A DNA stretch of 37,215 bases, taken from contig MWCD01000038.1 of assembly GCA_002069885.1 (NCBI GenBank), positions 1-37,215 of the forward strand, written 5' to 3'. The stretch's first letter is position 1. The number at the start of each line of letters is the position of its first letter. Shown here in pieces: positions 16,960 to 26,265 of the stretch. The notes under the pieces are model-generated. The model saw nothing but the letters and a program-made list of their open reading frames with translations. It was not told the origin of the DNA and made no database searches. The stretch comes from a bacterium ADurb.Bin236. GTDB taxonomy: Bacteria; UBP15; UBA6099. The position numbers and the translations under genes were made by a program.

Positions 16960-18953
16960 GAACTCCTTCTTTCGATCTGGATAAGAGGAACGACAAGTTC
17001 CTCAACCGAGATTCCTCCATGACAGACGACACGCTCTCCATCTCTGACAAACGCTTTCCTTCCCGGAGAAATAAGCGCAAAACAGTTATCCGGAAGACCA
17101 ACAGGGAGCCATTCGAGCGCATCAGCGTAATGTTTCTTAACTTCGGCACGAAGAAGAAAGTCTGGATATATGCGAACGCGCTCGCCTCGTAGATCGGCGA
17201 CAGATCCTTCACTTGGTCGTCCATATCCTTCAGCTTCGATATTCCCGTGGTCGGAAGTAAGAAAAACTTGGTAATTGAGCTTTAGAAGCAGATCTAGGAG
17301 AGAGAGCATATAAGACTGCTGAGCCCACTGTCGAACCTGATTGTGCATGCCAGCGGTTCCCATCTCCATTCCATGTATGATTTTATCTATCTTGTCTATG
17401 ACAAGTCCAGCGACTCGCGTTTTAGGGTGAGCAAGCTGTTCCGCAATCTCTGACAGATTGCCGCTGCCTAGCCCCCTTACGTAAGTGATTTCGTTCGGCT
17501 GCAGTCCTTGGTCCGCCCAGAATTGCGACCACAAGGAAGGCTCTTTATCGGTGGTGTTAATGCTATTCGGGAAATATATGGGGGGTTTTCCGGCAAAGAT
17601 GGTTTGCCTTGAGATTGATGTGATGGTTGGTATCCAAGCAAAAACAGCATTTTCCCGAAAACAATAATCGGATTTCTGAGATGCTATTGTTTCACGGATG
17701 ATAATCCACTGGTCAAGAGATAGCCCGTCCACTACTATTAAAGCGATTTTAATTCGCTTGTCTTCGACTATCTTGTGCGATAGAAATCTTGGTAAATGAT
17801 GAAGCATCACCGGTGGGGTAGGAGGCAGATTTACAAGCCCAGCGTATCTTCTGATCAGCCAAGAGCAAAATGAAGAATCTACTTGAGCCTGCAAGTTTTT
17901 TACTTCTTGCGCTATTGTGGCAGAGGCGTCTTCATATACGGTCACTATCAGTTCTGCCCAACCGCGGGCATAGATTAGCCAATCTGTATATTTGGCGTTG
18001 TCTTTCGGAATAGACATACTAAGGTTTGCAATCTGTTTTGATAGGTGCCGGGACCGGTCTTCTACTGAACTTGTTATGACTCCTATGCTCGTCCAAGTTT
18101 TTGAAAGTTTTTCAGATTGTTCATGCGACACTGATTGGAGCATTCCTTCAAGGAACAAATTGTCGATGTAGACTTTTACATCATGGTGATCAAATGGCAA
18201 ATCGGACGGGCCGGGGTATTTGAGACCGTAAGGTTCATGCTTCTCGCACAAACGATGTTCACCTGAATCTGCGAAACGGTCGAGAAACAATGGCCAGCGC
18301 TCTTGAAGAAAAGCAAAGAACGCTTCCCGATCCGAGACTATTGATTCGAGTGGCCACTCCGTGAAAGTATCATTCTGCTGCAGAATCTGAATGAACCGTT
18401 CATCGAGTATTTTGGGTATGCGTTGGCCGCGATAATGACGGCGAAGCAGAACTCGCAGCAGGTCGGAAGGCTGTTTTATGAGTTCGGGCGCAATCTCGAA
18501 TACATGGCGAAGAACAAATTCCTTTGTGGCATTTTCACCAAGCAGCCCTGGTGCATGCCTTGTTTGCGCCGAGAAAAGAGAATCAAGGTCGCTTCGATCC
18601 AAACCAGTCACAACCGGGTAACTGAGATTCGGAAAAATCTCGCCGAGGTTGAAAGAGAGTTTACGTCCTGCATTCAACAAATCGAAAGGCAAGGCACCGA
18701 GAGCGCTGGCATGTGATCGCAATACGACAACCAGATCGGTCTGTTCACCCCGATCCCAGTGGGAACGGAATTTCGATTCATAAGCGTAACGAAAAGCGAC
18801 ATGATCCTCGAAGGGTATTAGCTCAAAACCCTGATTTCGAATACCCTCAAGAATACCCTCCTCAAGGATGAGTCCGTCAGGGTCTGCAACCAATGTAAGC
18901 CGTGCAACATTCGGAGTGAACTCATGCAGGATTATTTCTCTCCAACTATTCAT
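16956..18953 (-). CDS. pglZ: BREX phosphatase-fold protein PglZ
   Basis: This 665-aa protein carries a C-terminal PglZ domain of the alkaline phosphatase superfamily. Metal-site signatures are visible: 'IVVDGLSLDQW' (about 407-416), the nucleophile-region 'PTITSISRQTIFAG' (about 442-455), 'TSDHGN' (566-571) and 'HGGISVEELVVP' (645-656). The N-terminal ~390 residues are helical and of unknown role. PglZ is the universal BREX component and is needed for both defence and methylation. I start it at 18953 instead of the GTG at 18971: GGAGG precedes ATG 18953, and this start overlaps the brxHII stop as ATGAATAG. Metal-binding residues appear intact. Confidence 0.9.
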   Translation of the reverse strand: MNSWREIILHEFTPNVARLTLVADPDGLILEEGILEGIRNQGFELIPFEDHVAFRYAYESKFRSHWDRGEQTDLVVVLRSHASALGALPFDLLNAGRKLSFNLGEIFPNLSYPVVTGLDRSDLDSLFSAQTRHAPGLLGENATKEFVLRHVFEIAPELIKQPSDLLRVLLRRHYRGQRIPKILDERFIQILQQNDTFTEWPLESIVSDREAFFAFLQERWPLFLDRFADSGEHRLCEKHEPYGLKYPGPSDLPFDHHDVKVYIDNLFLEGMLQSVSHEQSEKLSKTWTSIGVITSSVEDRSRHLSKQIANLSMSIPKDNAKYTDWLIYARGWAELIVTVYEDASATIAQEVKNLQAQVDSSFCSWLIRRYAGLVNLPPTPPVMLHHLPRFLSHKIVEDKRIKIALIVVDGLSLDQWIIIRETIASQKSDYCFRENAVFAWIPTITSISRQTIFAGKPPIYFPNSINTTDKEPSLWSQFWADQGLQPNEITYVRGLGSGNLSEIAEQLAHPKTRVAGLVIDKIDKIIHGMEMGTAGMHNQVRQWAQQSYMLSLLDLLLKLNYQVFLTSDHGNIEAEGYGRPSEGSVADLRGERVRIYPDFLLRAEVKKHYADALEWLPVGLPDNCFALISPGRKAFVRDGERVVCHGGISVEELVVPLIQIERRSS

Positions 18954-21786
18954 TGTCGCATCCCTCCACACGGATCAGGATCAAAGGCGATATTTCAGGA
19001 TACACCTGCATCTTGTGTTCGAGCTGTTCCTGAAAAACACGTTCCTCTTGTAAGATAAGCTCCAGCCGGTGATTGCGAACCTGCGGCAGTCCAATCCTCT
19101 CGGCGGCCCTTCGCTTTGCAGCGAATGCGTACTCCGATTTCTCGCGCTCGCGGGAAACATGAGCGCGATGTTCTTGTATGAGTTCCTCATATACAGGTTT
19201 CCCTTGTTCCTCTGCCATGCTCAGTAAGCGTTCGTAAGTGCGTATTGAGGCATCCATATCAAGTAAAGAGCTAATTATTGGATTTGTAGCGAGTAGGTGA
19301 TCCCAGATGTGCCTAGCCGTAGGAGTGAATGCTTTATCATCATCTGAGATAAACAGGGGCAAAATTCTCTTACGTTGCCTCTCCTCCGATATAATCGAAA
19401 TGCTCCATAAAGACCAGAAACCATGTATTTCCTTAGAGATTCCTTCTATCGAAACCACAGGAACAGGTTGTCCTGAAATAAATCGGTTAAGTTGAACAAT
19501 CAGAGACCTAACCTTTGTATCTTCAAGAGTCACATAGCGGCCGGTAGGCGTCATTTCCACTTCTTTTAGCGAAAAAACGACATTGGAATATACCTCGCCG
19601 TCCGGCCATGTGATATTCCATGTCTTCCCTCTTTTTTCCGCATTGCCTCCGTGAGAAGATAGATAGCTTAAAGTCAGTCGCTCAATCCAATGAGGCAACG
19701 GATGGGCCATGAGGCGTTTCGCCTCTTCCGGGTTCAATTCCTCGGTCGTTCCAAGAATTGATGTGTTCGAACGAACATCACGAACTTCATCCTGAATTCG
19801 TGCGACAACGCTGTCCACTGAGTCCTCAATTCTTTCCGGATTGAGAATTGCCTCTACATAAAGCTCATCGAACATTCTACCGGCCTGTGCCGAATCAAGG
19901 ACATCGCTTGTTTTATCAACTCCAAAATCTTCATAAATAACAGCAAGTTTCTGTTCCAAAACCTCGCGAACCCTATGTTCAACGGAATCTTCTATTACGA
20001 AGTTGATGGCTCTTACTACTCGTTTTTGCCCGATGCGGTCTACTCTACCAATCCGTTGCTCAATCCGCATGGGATTCCAAGGGATATCGTAGTTGATGAC
20101 AACATGACAAAACTGCAGGTTCAATCCTTCCCCACCCGCGTCTGTTGAAATCAGAATTCGCGCTTTTTCAGCAAACGATTCCTGAACCCGTTTGCGCTCG
20201 TCCATACCCATTGAACCGTTGAGACACACAACTTCAAAGCCTCGCTCGGAAAGAAACTGGCAAAGCATATCCTGTGTTGGAATAAATTCAGTAAAAATAA
20301 GAACCTTGAGTTCTGAATCGTTTTCCTCTGCCTGCAGTCGATATATCCAGTCGAGCAGAGCTTCGGCTTTCGCGTCGTTTCCTGTCCGCTCCCACCGAGA
20401 TGTCGCTTCCAGAAGCAATTTTACTTCTGAACGTTCATTCTTGAGTGCTTTTAGTTGAGTGCGAAGCAGAGTATCAATCTGTTCCTGCCCATCCATATCC
20501 GACCATTCTTCATCTGATAAACCGGGGAATAGTGTCAACTGCTCCGGTGGAGATTGTAGCGCATCAAGTCTTTTTTCAAGTGTCGTCTTGATAGCTTGTG
20601 TGCTGGACACAACAAGGCGCTGCATCAATATCATTAAGAAGCCGATATAACTCCGTTTCTCTCTAATTGCTTGGTTGTATCCTTCGCGGACATACTCTGT
20701 GACAGCCTCATAAATGATCTGCTGGTCGCGGTGTTTCTCATTCCATGATACTGGTATAAGTTGAGTGCGTCGCGGTTTAAACAATGGCCCGCCGTCTGCA
20801 TTTATTGCACGTCGCTTCTCAGTGCGAATCACATAAGGCCGTACCCGTTCGCGGGTAATACTACTTACATCCGGAAATGCTTTTTCATCGATCAGAGACA
20901 TCAAACGATGGAAGGCATCCGTTTTGCCTTGATGAGGTGTAGCTGTCAAAAGCAGAATGTAAGGCGCCGCCTCGGACAATCCCTGACCGAGTTTGAATCG
21001 GGCAACCTGATCTGTGCTGCCGCCCAGTCGATGCGCCTCGTCAACGATGACAAGGTCCCAGTTCGCGGATATCAAATCCTCGAAACGCCCCCGATTGTAT
21101 TCATCTAACTGTTCAGTTGTCCAACCACGACGCTTGTCCAACGGTTTAAATGAGTCCATTGGCACAACTACTTGTGAGAACATCTGCCAGGCATTTTCAC
21201 GACTTCGCATTGGCTTGTGATTGTTTGAATTTTCATCGCCCGAGATTGAAGCCGATAAAACTCGATTCAATGATTTAAGGTCATCCGGAAGCACGAGGTG
21301 AAAAGTTTCGCCAAAATGAAAGCTCATTTCGCTCACCCACTGAGTAACCAGTCCCTTGGGGGCAATAACCAAAATGCGTTTGACCACACCTCGAAGTTTG
21401 AGTTCCTTCAGTATCAGCCCAGCTTCGATGGTTTTTCCAAGACCAACCTCGTCCGCCAAAAGATATCGGACACGATCACCGTTGATAGCACGGGACAAAG
21501 CTTTGATCTGATGTGGTAATGGGATGACTGAGGATTCTATAGGCGCGAGCAGCACATCATGAACCATTGCATCGGCGATTCGTGCGGCGGTGGCAACGTA
21601 TGCAATGTGATCCGGCGAATTGCTACCGGCACTCTCAAGAGGCTTGAGCCGGGAAGCTGGGACACGCACCACAGAGTTATGACCGGGCAACCAGACCCGA
21701 CAGGTCGTCTCTCCCCAGAGTGTCTGGGTTTCTATGACCTGACAATTCTGCCCGAAGTCCAAGTTAAAGAACCAATTGCCATCCAT
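18946..21786 (-). CDS. brxHII: SNF2-family helicase BrxHII
   Basis: The 946-aa SWI2/SNF2 (RapA-like) ATPase has motif I DEVGLGKT at about 112-119 ('LLADEVGLGKTIEAG'), DEAH at 249-252 ('LVIVDEAHRLGG'), motif III 'LLLTATPHQG', and the C-terminal lobe with 'ISTDAGGEGLNLQ' and motif VI 'RIEQRIGRVDRIGQ' near residue 600. The first ~50 residues form a small beta domain ('WLPGHNSVVRVPASRLKPLE') as in RapA-type proteins. The C-terminal part is charged and helical. BrxHII is the helicase specific to type 3 BREX and is thought to translocate on or remodel DNA-protein complexes. It starts six bases after the 348-aa gene, with a poor ribosome-binding site (GGAA), and ends overlapping pglZ. Confidence 0.88.
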   Translation of the reverse strand: MDGNWFFNLDFGQNCQVIETQTLWGETTCRVWLPGHNSVVRVPASRLKPLESAGSNSPDHIAYVATAARIADAMVHDVLLAPIESSVIPLPHQIKALSRAINGDRVRYLLADEVGLGKTIEAGLILKELKLRGVVKRILVIAPKGLVTQWVSEMSFHFGETFHLVLPDDLKSLNRVLSASISGDENSNNHKPMRSRENAWQMFSQVVVPMDSFKPLDKRRGWTTEQLDEYNRGRFEDLISANWDLVIVDEAHRLGGSTDQVARFKLGQGLSEAAPYILLLTATPHQGKTDAFHRLMSLIDEKAFPDVSSITRERVRPYVIRTEKRRAINADGGPLFKPRRTQLIPVSWNEKHRDQQIIYEAVTEYVREGYNQAIREKRSYIGFLMILMQRLVVSSTQAIKTTLEKRLDALQSPPEQLTLFPGLSDEEWSDMDGQEQIDTLLRTQLKALKNERSEVKLLLEATSRWERTGNDAKAEALLDWIYRLQAEENDSELKVLIFTEFIPTQDMLCQFLSERGFEVVCLNGSMGMDERKRVQESFAEKARILISTDAGGEGLNLQFCHVVINYDIPWNPMRIEQRIGRVDRIGQKRVVRAINFVIEDSVEHRVREVLEQKLAVIYEDFGVDKTSDVLDSAQAGRMFDELYVEAILNPERIEDSVDSVVARIQDEVRDVRSNTSILGTTEELNPEEAKRLMAHPLPHWIERLTLSYLSSHGGNAEKRGKTWNITWPDGEVYSNVVFSLKEVEMTPTGRYVTLEDTKVRSLIVQLNRFISGQPVPVVSIEGISKEIHGFWSLWSISIISEERQRKRILPLFISDDDKAFTPTARHIWDHLLATNPIISSLLDMDASIRTYERLLSMAEEQGKPVYEELIQEHRAHVSREREKSEYAFAAKRRAAERIGLPQVRNHRLELILQEERVFQEQLEHKMQVYPEISPLILIRVEGCDNE

Positions 21787-21792
21787 TGTCGC

Positions 21793-22839
21793 TCATTCCG
21801 GTATCGTCATATCTTTGTGGACTACCACAGATCCTAATTCAATGTTTCCATCTTCACATTGCCAATAATGAAGATGATATTCATAATCAATATCTCTTCT
21901 CCATGCATTATCCAGTCCTCTGGTTCGTTGGGGATCATTGGCTCCTTGACCAGTACGTAGCCGATGAGTTGCCCTCATGTTAAGTCCTTCAAGAGTATCG
22001 ATAATAGATCGCAAAACTTTAGCCGCAAAACTGTCCGCTTGATCCACACAACATTCTCTAAGCGTTTCTCTAAAACTATGTCCGATTATAAGACCGCGTG
22101 TATCGTCCCAGTTCGGTTCTTGAGATCTCGCGATTCTTGACTTGTATAAAGCTACACGTATGGCTGCTTCTAATCCGACATCATCAACCGCACTTAACAA
22201 AATTGCTGACGCATCTAAGCATTGTATTAGTCCATGAAAATCATCACAAACAAGTACATCACCCTCAAAATAATTAGGTGGTGACGGTATTTCGGTCAAA
22301 TCGTCTCTCTCGTGTTGGATATCGTGAATAAGAGCTGTAACATTCACAATCTGTCGAGGTGCGCTACGAATAATTAGGGAGTGGTCCAGAATGGGTTCTG
22401 TACAGTGTTTGCGAAGAATCGCAATCAGTATTATGCATCTTGCCAATTCAGTCTGAAATCCCATACTTGCGCAAAGCTGTAGCAGATCAGGATTCGTAGT
22501 CACATCTTCAAGGCGTGTTAATACCTCTTGCATTCGATAATATGTTTCAAATGATGGCGTCATCTGAAGGAGAGTGTTTACCACTCTGACAACACCATTA
22601 ACAGCAAACTCTTCTATCCCATGGGCAGTGAAAAGCTCCTCTAATTGATCATGCAACGGGAAAAGACCTTCTTTAATAAGAGTTTCCGAGGAACGCTCAC
22701 TCATGTAAATCGATACCCAAGGTTCATTAAGCAGTCTACTCCAATCCGATATCGTATCAACATATCGATGCGCTTCTTCGATTTCACAATCCACAGGAGG
22801 AACTGCCAAAACCCCAGCATCAATGGAAACACTTGGCAT
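21793..22839 (-). CDS. Unrecognised 348-aa partner of the SMC/OLD-like ATPase
   Basis: I cannot assign a characterised family. It is mostly helical, and the C-terminal ~50 residues look different and catalytic. A 'TGQGANDPQRTR' segment leads to 'WRRDIDYEYHLHYW' (313-326) and 'IELGSVVVHKD' (333-343). Together they offer D316, D318, E320, H322, H324 and H341 in a compact alpha/beta segment, as expected for a small nuclease or toxin core. This is a reading of residues, not a match. Its ATG overlaps the ATPase stop as TAATG, with GGGAGA upstream, so the two are translationally coupled and probably bind each other. An effector role alongside the ATPase is inference. Confidence 0.6.
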   Translation of the reverse strand: MPSVSIDAGVLAVPPVDCEIEEAHRYVDTISDWSRLLNEPWVSIYMSERSSETLIKEGLFPLHDQLEELFTAHGIEEFAVNGVVRVVNTLLQMTPSFETYYRMQEVLTRLEDVTTNPDLLQLCASMGFQTELARCIILIAILRKHCTEPILDHSLIIRSAPRQIVNVTALIHDIQHERDDLTEIPSPPNYFEGDVLVCDDFHGLIQCLDASAILLSAVDDVGLEAAIRVALYKSRIARSQEPNWDDTRGLIIGHSFRETLRECCVDQADSFAAKVLRSIIDTLEGLNMRATHRLRTGQGANDPQRTRGLDNAWRRDIDYEYHLHYWQCEDGNIELGSVVVHKDMTIPE

Positions 22840-24734
22840 TATTGTTTCTCCCGTTTGTTTTTTCTCTTTTTGGCGGCCGCAATTAAAATTTCTTCTTCTT
22901 CCCGCTGACTTTGATCAAAAAATCCTTTGGGCCAATTTTTAACGGCTCCATAATCATTTACCTCAACTTCTTGGAAAGTTGATGTCGCGCCTTCTTTCTC
23001 TACAAAATATACTTTTAAATGAGAATTCACTCTATTGTTTTCATCTTCTGCTGCCACTCGATTTCTTAGCCTATTGACTAAATACTCGCTATGCGTTTCC
23101 ACAAGGCATTGTTTACCCATAAGAACAATTGATAAAAAGAAATCGGCAAGTCGAGTTTGAACCTTAGGATGTAAGTGTAGCTCAGGTTGCTCGAACACAA
23201 GAACTGTATCTCGATCTGCAAGCAATGACATCACCAGAATTGGCAACACCTGGCTAACACCAACTCCGACGTGGGTTAAATCATGAACAGGGCCATCTTC
23301 TGACAAAGTAATTTTAAGCTCATGTCCTAGTTTTCCTTTGTCAAAGCTTTTTGCAGATTCTGCGACACCCAGATACCTTAGCCATTCAGTAACAGCAGAT
23401 TCGAAGTATCTTATTGTAGGCGTAAAATTGAAAGGAGTCTTTTCAAACGCAGATGGGGGTATGAAGCGAACGCGTTTTTCCTTATGAAGATTGAGAACAG
23501 CCGCGGTCATTTCACCACGAAGACCTACATCTGTCGGGTCGGCATAGGCTGCCAATGGGTATAATGGCTTCGGTTCATCGCGCAATGGCCCAAGATATTT
23601 GACTGAATTTGAAAACATATATTCGAGATATGCCGAAGCGTTCATCAGGTCCATCGGAGGACGGAAAGGTCTTAATTCGAATTCAGATTCGTTGTCATTC
23701 CTTTGGGCGCGCAAAGCATGCATTATAGTTTGGGGAAGGTCAGAACAATCCAATAATGCTCTTCTGAATTCACGTCTCATATCAGGAGGGAGTCTTCTAA
23801 CACGATCAGCCCATTCTCTGACGGGAATGCCAGATTCAATATCAAAGAGTGTTTGTTGCCTGTCAAAAATAAGCCTGAATTTATCGTCTATCTTCGATTG
23901 CAGATGTTGAACAACCATTTCTGGTATTAAAATATCTCTTCCATTGAAAACGGGACGTCTGTAATATCGTGGTGATTCTTCAACAAGAATCATATAGATT
24001 TGTCTTGCAAGTTCCTCGATGGTATTAACTCTTATTGAAATGCGATCAGGAAGAAAATGCTTTAGCACGCATCCGACAGGCTCTGCGGTAGCAAAATCTT
24101 CATTGAGTTCTATCAATGAATTATCATCCAAAACAATATCGTATTCGAGGCTGTCGATGGCTATCTTGTTATCAGGCTCTTTTATCTGCAAACTGTTCAT
24201 TTTTGAGCTGCCGGATTGGCTTCTTGTGATAGTAATTTCAAAACGCTTGTCAGTGTTGTCGTCTCCTCTGACGAGTAAAGACATGTTGAAAAGGAACAAT
24301 TGTGGTTGAAGTTGAAACAAATCACGATCTGGGCTTCCCGGATTTGTGTCAAATGAAAGTTTGCATGATACTTCCTTTATTGATTCAATACGTCTTCCAT
24401 ATACAGTGGCAGGACCTGGAATTCGTAAACCATCTATAATAGCAATTTGCCCATCTTCGGTAGGATGGCATTCCCAACCAATACTAATAATATCCGTTTC
24501 ACTTCTAAACGATTTCAAGTCGTCAAATTGACCAAGTCTTGTGAGAGTGCCGTTCAGCACTACAGAACGGCTGCTGATCTTATGAGAGAGTGTTTGGGAT
24601 ATAAGAAGAATAGACTGAAGAAACGTGCTTTTTCCGCTGCTGTTTGGTCCTGCAAATATCGTTAATGGTGCGAGTGGAAGCGTTTCCTCTTTTGATATTG
24701 ATTTAAAGTTCGCAACTGTCCATTTTGTTATCAT
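22839..24734 (-). CDS. SMC/OLD-like AAA ATPase with DUF3696-like tail
   Basis: This 631-aa ATPase has Walker A GPNSSGKST at 29-37, directly after 'NFKSISKEETLPLAPLTIFA'. Its signature-like 'VGVGVSQVLPILV' is followed by Walker B 'VLVFEQPELHLHP' (about 511-523) and the switch region 'CLVETHSEYLVNRLR' (about 543-557). The last ~40 residues, 'DYGAVKNWPKGFFDQ' plus a Lys/Glu-rich tail, match what I know of DUF3696 C-termini. Proteins of this build are ABC/SMC-like ATPases without a long coiled coil. They recur in phage-defence operons, where they couple DNA sensing to an effector. No TOPRIM domain is visible, unlike true OLD nucleases. AAGGAGA gives a strong start. The 34-bp gap before it is the widest in the locus. 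It is coupled to the 348-aa gene behind it. Confidence 0.85.
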   Translation of the reverse strand: MITKWTVANFKSISKEETLPLAPLTIFAGPNSSGKSTFLQSILLISQTLSHKISSRSVVLNGTLTRLGQFDDLKSFRSETDIISIGWECHPTEDGQIAIIDGLRIPGPATVYGRRIESIKEVSCKLSFDTNPGSPDRDLFQLQPQLFLFNMSLLVRGDDNTDKRFEITITRSQSGSSKMNSLQIKEPDNKIAIDSLEYDIVLDDNSLIELNEDFATAEPVGCVLKHFLPDRISIRVNTIEELARQIYMILVEESPRYYRRPVFNGRDILIPEMVVQHLQSKIDDKFRLIFDRQQTLFDIESGIPVREWADRVRRLPPDMRREFRRALLDCSDLPQTIMHALRAQRNDNESEFELRPFRPPMDLMNASAYLEYMFSNSVKYLGPLRDEPKPLYPLAAYADPTDVGLRGEMTAAVLNLHKEKRVRFIPPSAFEKTPFNFTPTIRYFESAVTEWLRYLGVAESAKSFDKGKLGHELKITLSEDGPVHDLTHVGVGVSQVLPILVMSLLADRDTVLVFEQPELHLHPKVQTRLADFFLSIVLMGKQCLVETHSEYLVNRLRNRVAAEDENNRVNSHLKVYFVEKEGATSTFQEVEVNDYGAVKNWPKGFFDQSQREEEEILIAAAKKRKNKREKQ

Positions 24735-24768
24735 TCGTCTTCTCCTTTTCTGGAGGCAGTAAATTGCA

Positions 24769-26265
24769 TCATGGCAAAACAGGCAATGAATATGCTGCTA
24801 ATTTTGGAAGATGCTGGGAGTAACGTGTCTTCAATACGTCTAATTGACCAATGAAATTACGCCATGTTTCGCAATCTTCTCTATTCCACTCAATAACTGT
24901 GACTTTGCTTGCATACTTAATACAGATATCTTCAAATACCGTGGGGAGAAGAGTTGGGCTTGTTTTCAACAAAGCGTCTGCTGCTTCGAACAATGTGAGC
25001 ATGTCATCTGGACGATCCACTGTGAGATCAATCAAAATATCATCTGTCATATTGATAAAGGAAACCAGAAGAGCGACGCTCCACTTACCAATATTTTGAA
25101 GAACTTCTTGAACATCCGCATCTAACCAATCAGATGAAACTATCTCTTTTATCAATTCATCGATCTTTGGACAGCCATCGAGACATAAACTAGAAGAAAA
25201 TAAATCTTTACAAGCACGCAAAGCGATTGTCTTTTTGGCGGAGTCACGAAGTGTGTCTAAAAGAATAACAAGAATTTCTTCTCTGCGCTTATCCAAAATC
25301 ATGCTATGTTGTGCAATCAATCCGGAAAATATGTTTATCTTTTCGCCGAGTAATTCTTTGTCACTTTGTGAAAGACCATCGATAGAGCATAAATTTGCCC
25401 ATGAATTAAACACAATGCGGTCCGGTTTGCCTACTTTTAATGAATCCAAAAGATGAGATTTTGCAGTTGTACGAGTTGGTTCATCCCAAAATCTATTTAC
25501 ACGACCATCTAATCCTACGAATATTGAAAATAAATCTCTGTCCTCAGCTTCGTAAGCAGGCAGTTTGCGTGCTATTTTATCAGCAACTGAATCCTCAGCG
25601 GCATTTAGTAACTCAAAAATAAAATGAATGGCATTATCTTTCCATATCTGAGTCTTGTTATTCTTATAAGCATCAATGCTTACTGCGGCAAATTGAGGCC
25701 ATAGACTTTTAGGCACTTTGGAGAAATAATAGCTGCACGTTTCAGATATTCGATTTGGGTCAGAAATGAAGTGCTTGTCAGACAGTTTAGCGTTCATTAA
25801 TGTCTTTATGAACGTCATTCCACGATACCCTTCCCGGCATAACGTGGTCTGTGAGCAAATATAAAGAATGTTTCTTACTGTTTCAGCAGAAGGGTTGACT
25901 CCGGTTGGATGGGCACACTTTGATCTAATGTCTCGAGCAAACCGAAGACACTTCTCTTCATAATCATCAAACAACTCACACTTTTTCGCCTGGGTAATTA
26001 AAAGTTCCTCGAAAGACGCCATTCCCTTTTGAGGCGTCAATAAGGACACAGCAACCTGTGCGGTCCCGTCCCCATCTGAACTCAATTCTCCAATTCGCCG
26101 CTCAAGGCAATCTGCGGTTACGGACCATGCTAAAATAACTGCGGCGCGATGAGAACCTATGTAATAACATCGAATAGCTTCATTGAACATTTCACGATCA
26201 TCTTGATCCAATATTTGGTCGCAGACATGATCAAGATCAATGAATTTCTTTTCTTCTCCGTTCAT
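24769..26265 (-). CDS. HEPN-domain protein, candidate RNase effector
   Basis: The 498-aa protein has an N-terminal HEPN-like domain (about residues 20-140). 'FNEAIRCYYIGSHRAAVILA' and 'WSVTADCLERRI' form the first helices, and 'RDIRSKCAHPTG' carries R114-x4-H119, the Rx4-6H signature of HEPN ribonucleases (the AHP context resembles DUF4145-type HEPN). The remaining ~350 residues look like an alpha-solenoid of short helices with no recognised motif, suited to binding a partner. Many HEPN proteins in defence loci cleave RNA when activated. Its ATG overlaps the pglXI stop (TAATG), with GGAGGTG upstream, so it is expressed with the BREX methyltransferase. Local base composition is AT-rich: 20 of 60 bases in 25141-25200 are G or C, against 34 of 60 in 28381-28440 of pglXI. 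That hints at a separate origin. Confidence 0.7.
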   Translation of the reverse strand: MNGEEKKFIDLDHVCDQILDQDDREMFNEAIRCYYIGSHRAAVILAWSVTADCLERRIGELSSDGDGTAQVAVSLLTPQKGMASFEELLITQAKKCELFDDYEEKCLRFARDIRSKCAHPTGVNPSAETVRNILYICSQTTLCREGYRGMTFIKTLMNAKLSDKHFISDPNRISETCSYYFSKVPKSLWPQFAAVSIDAYKNNKTQIWKDNAIHFIFELLNAAEDSVADKIARKLPAYEAEDRDLFSIFVGLDGRVNRFWDEPTRTTAKSHLLDSLKVGKPDRIVFNSWANLCSIDGLSQSDKELLGEKINIFSGLIAQHSMILDKRREEILVILLDTLRDSAKKTIALRACKDLFSSSLCLDGCPKIDELIKEIVSSDWLDADVQEVLQNIGKWSVALLVSFINMTDDILIDLTVDRPDDMLTLFEAADALLKTSPTLLPTVFEDICIKYASKVTVIEWNREDCETWRNFIGQLDVLKTRYSQHLPKLAAYSLPVLP

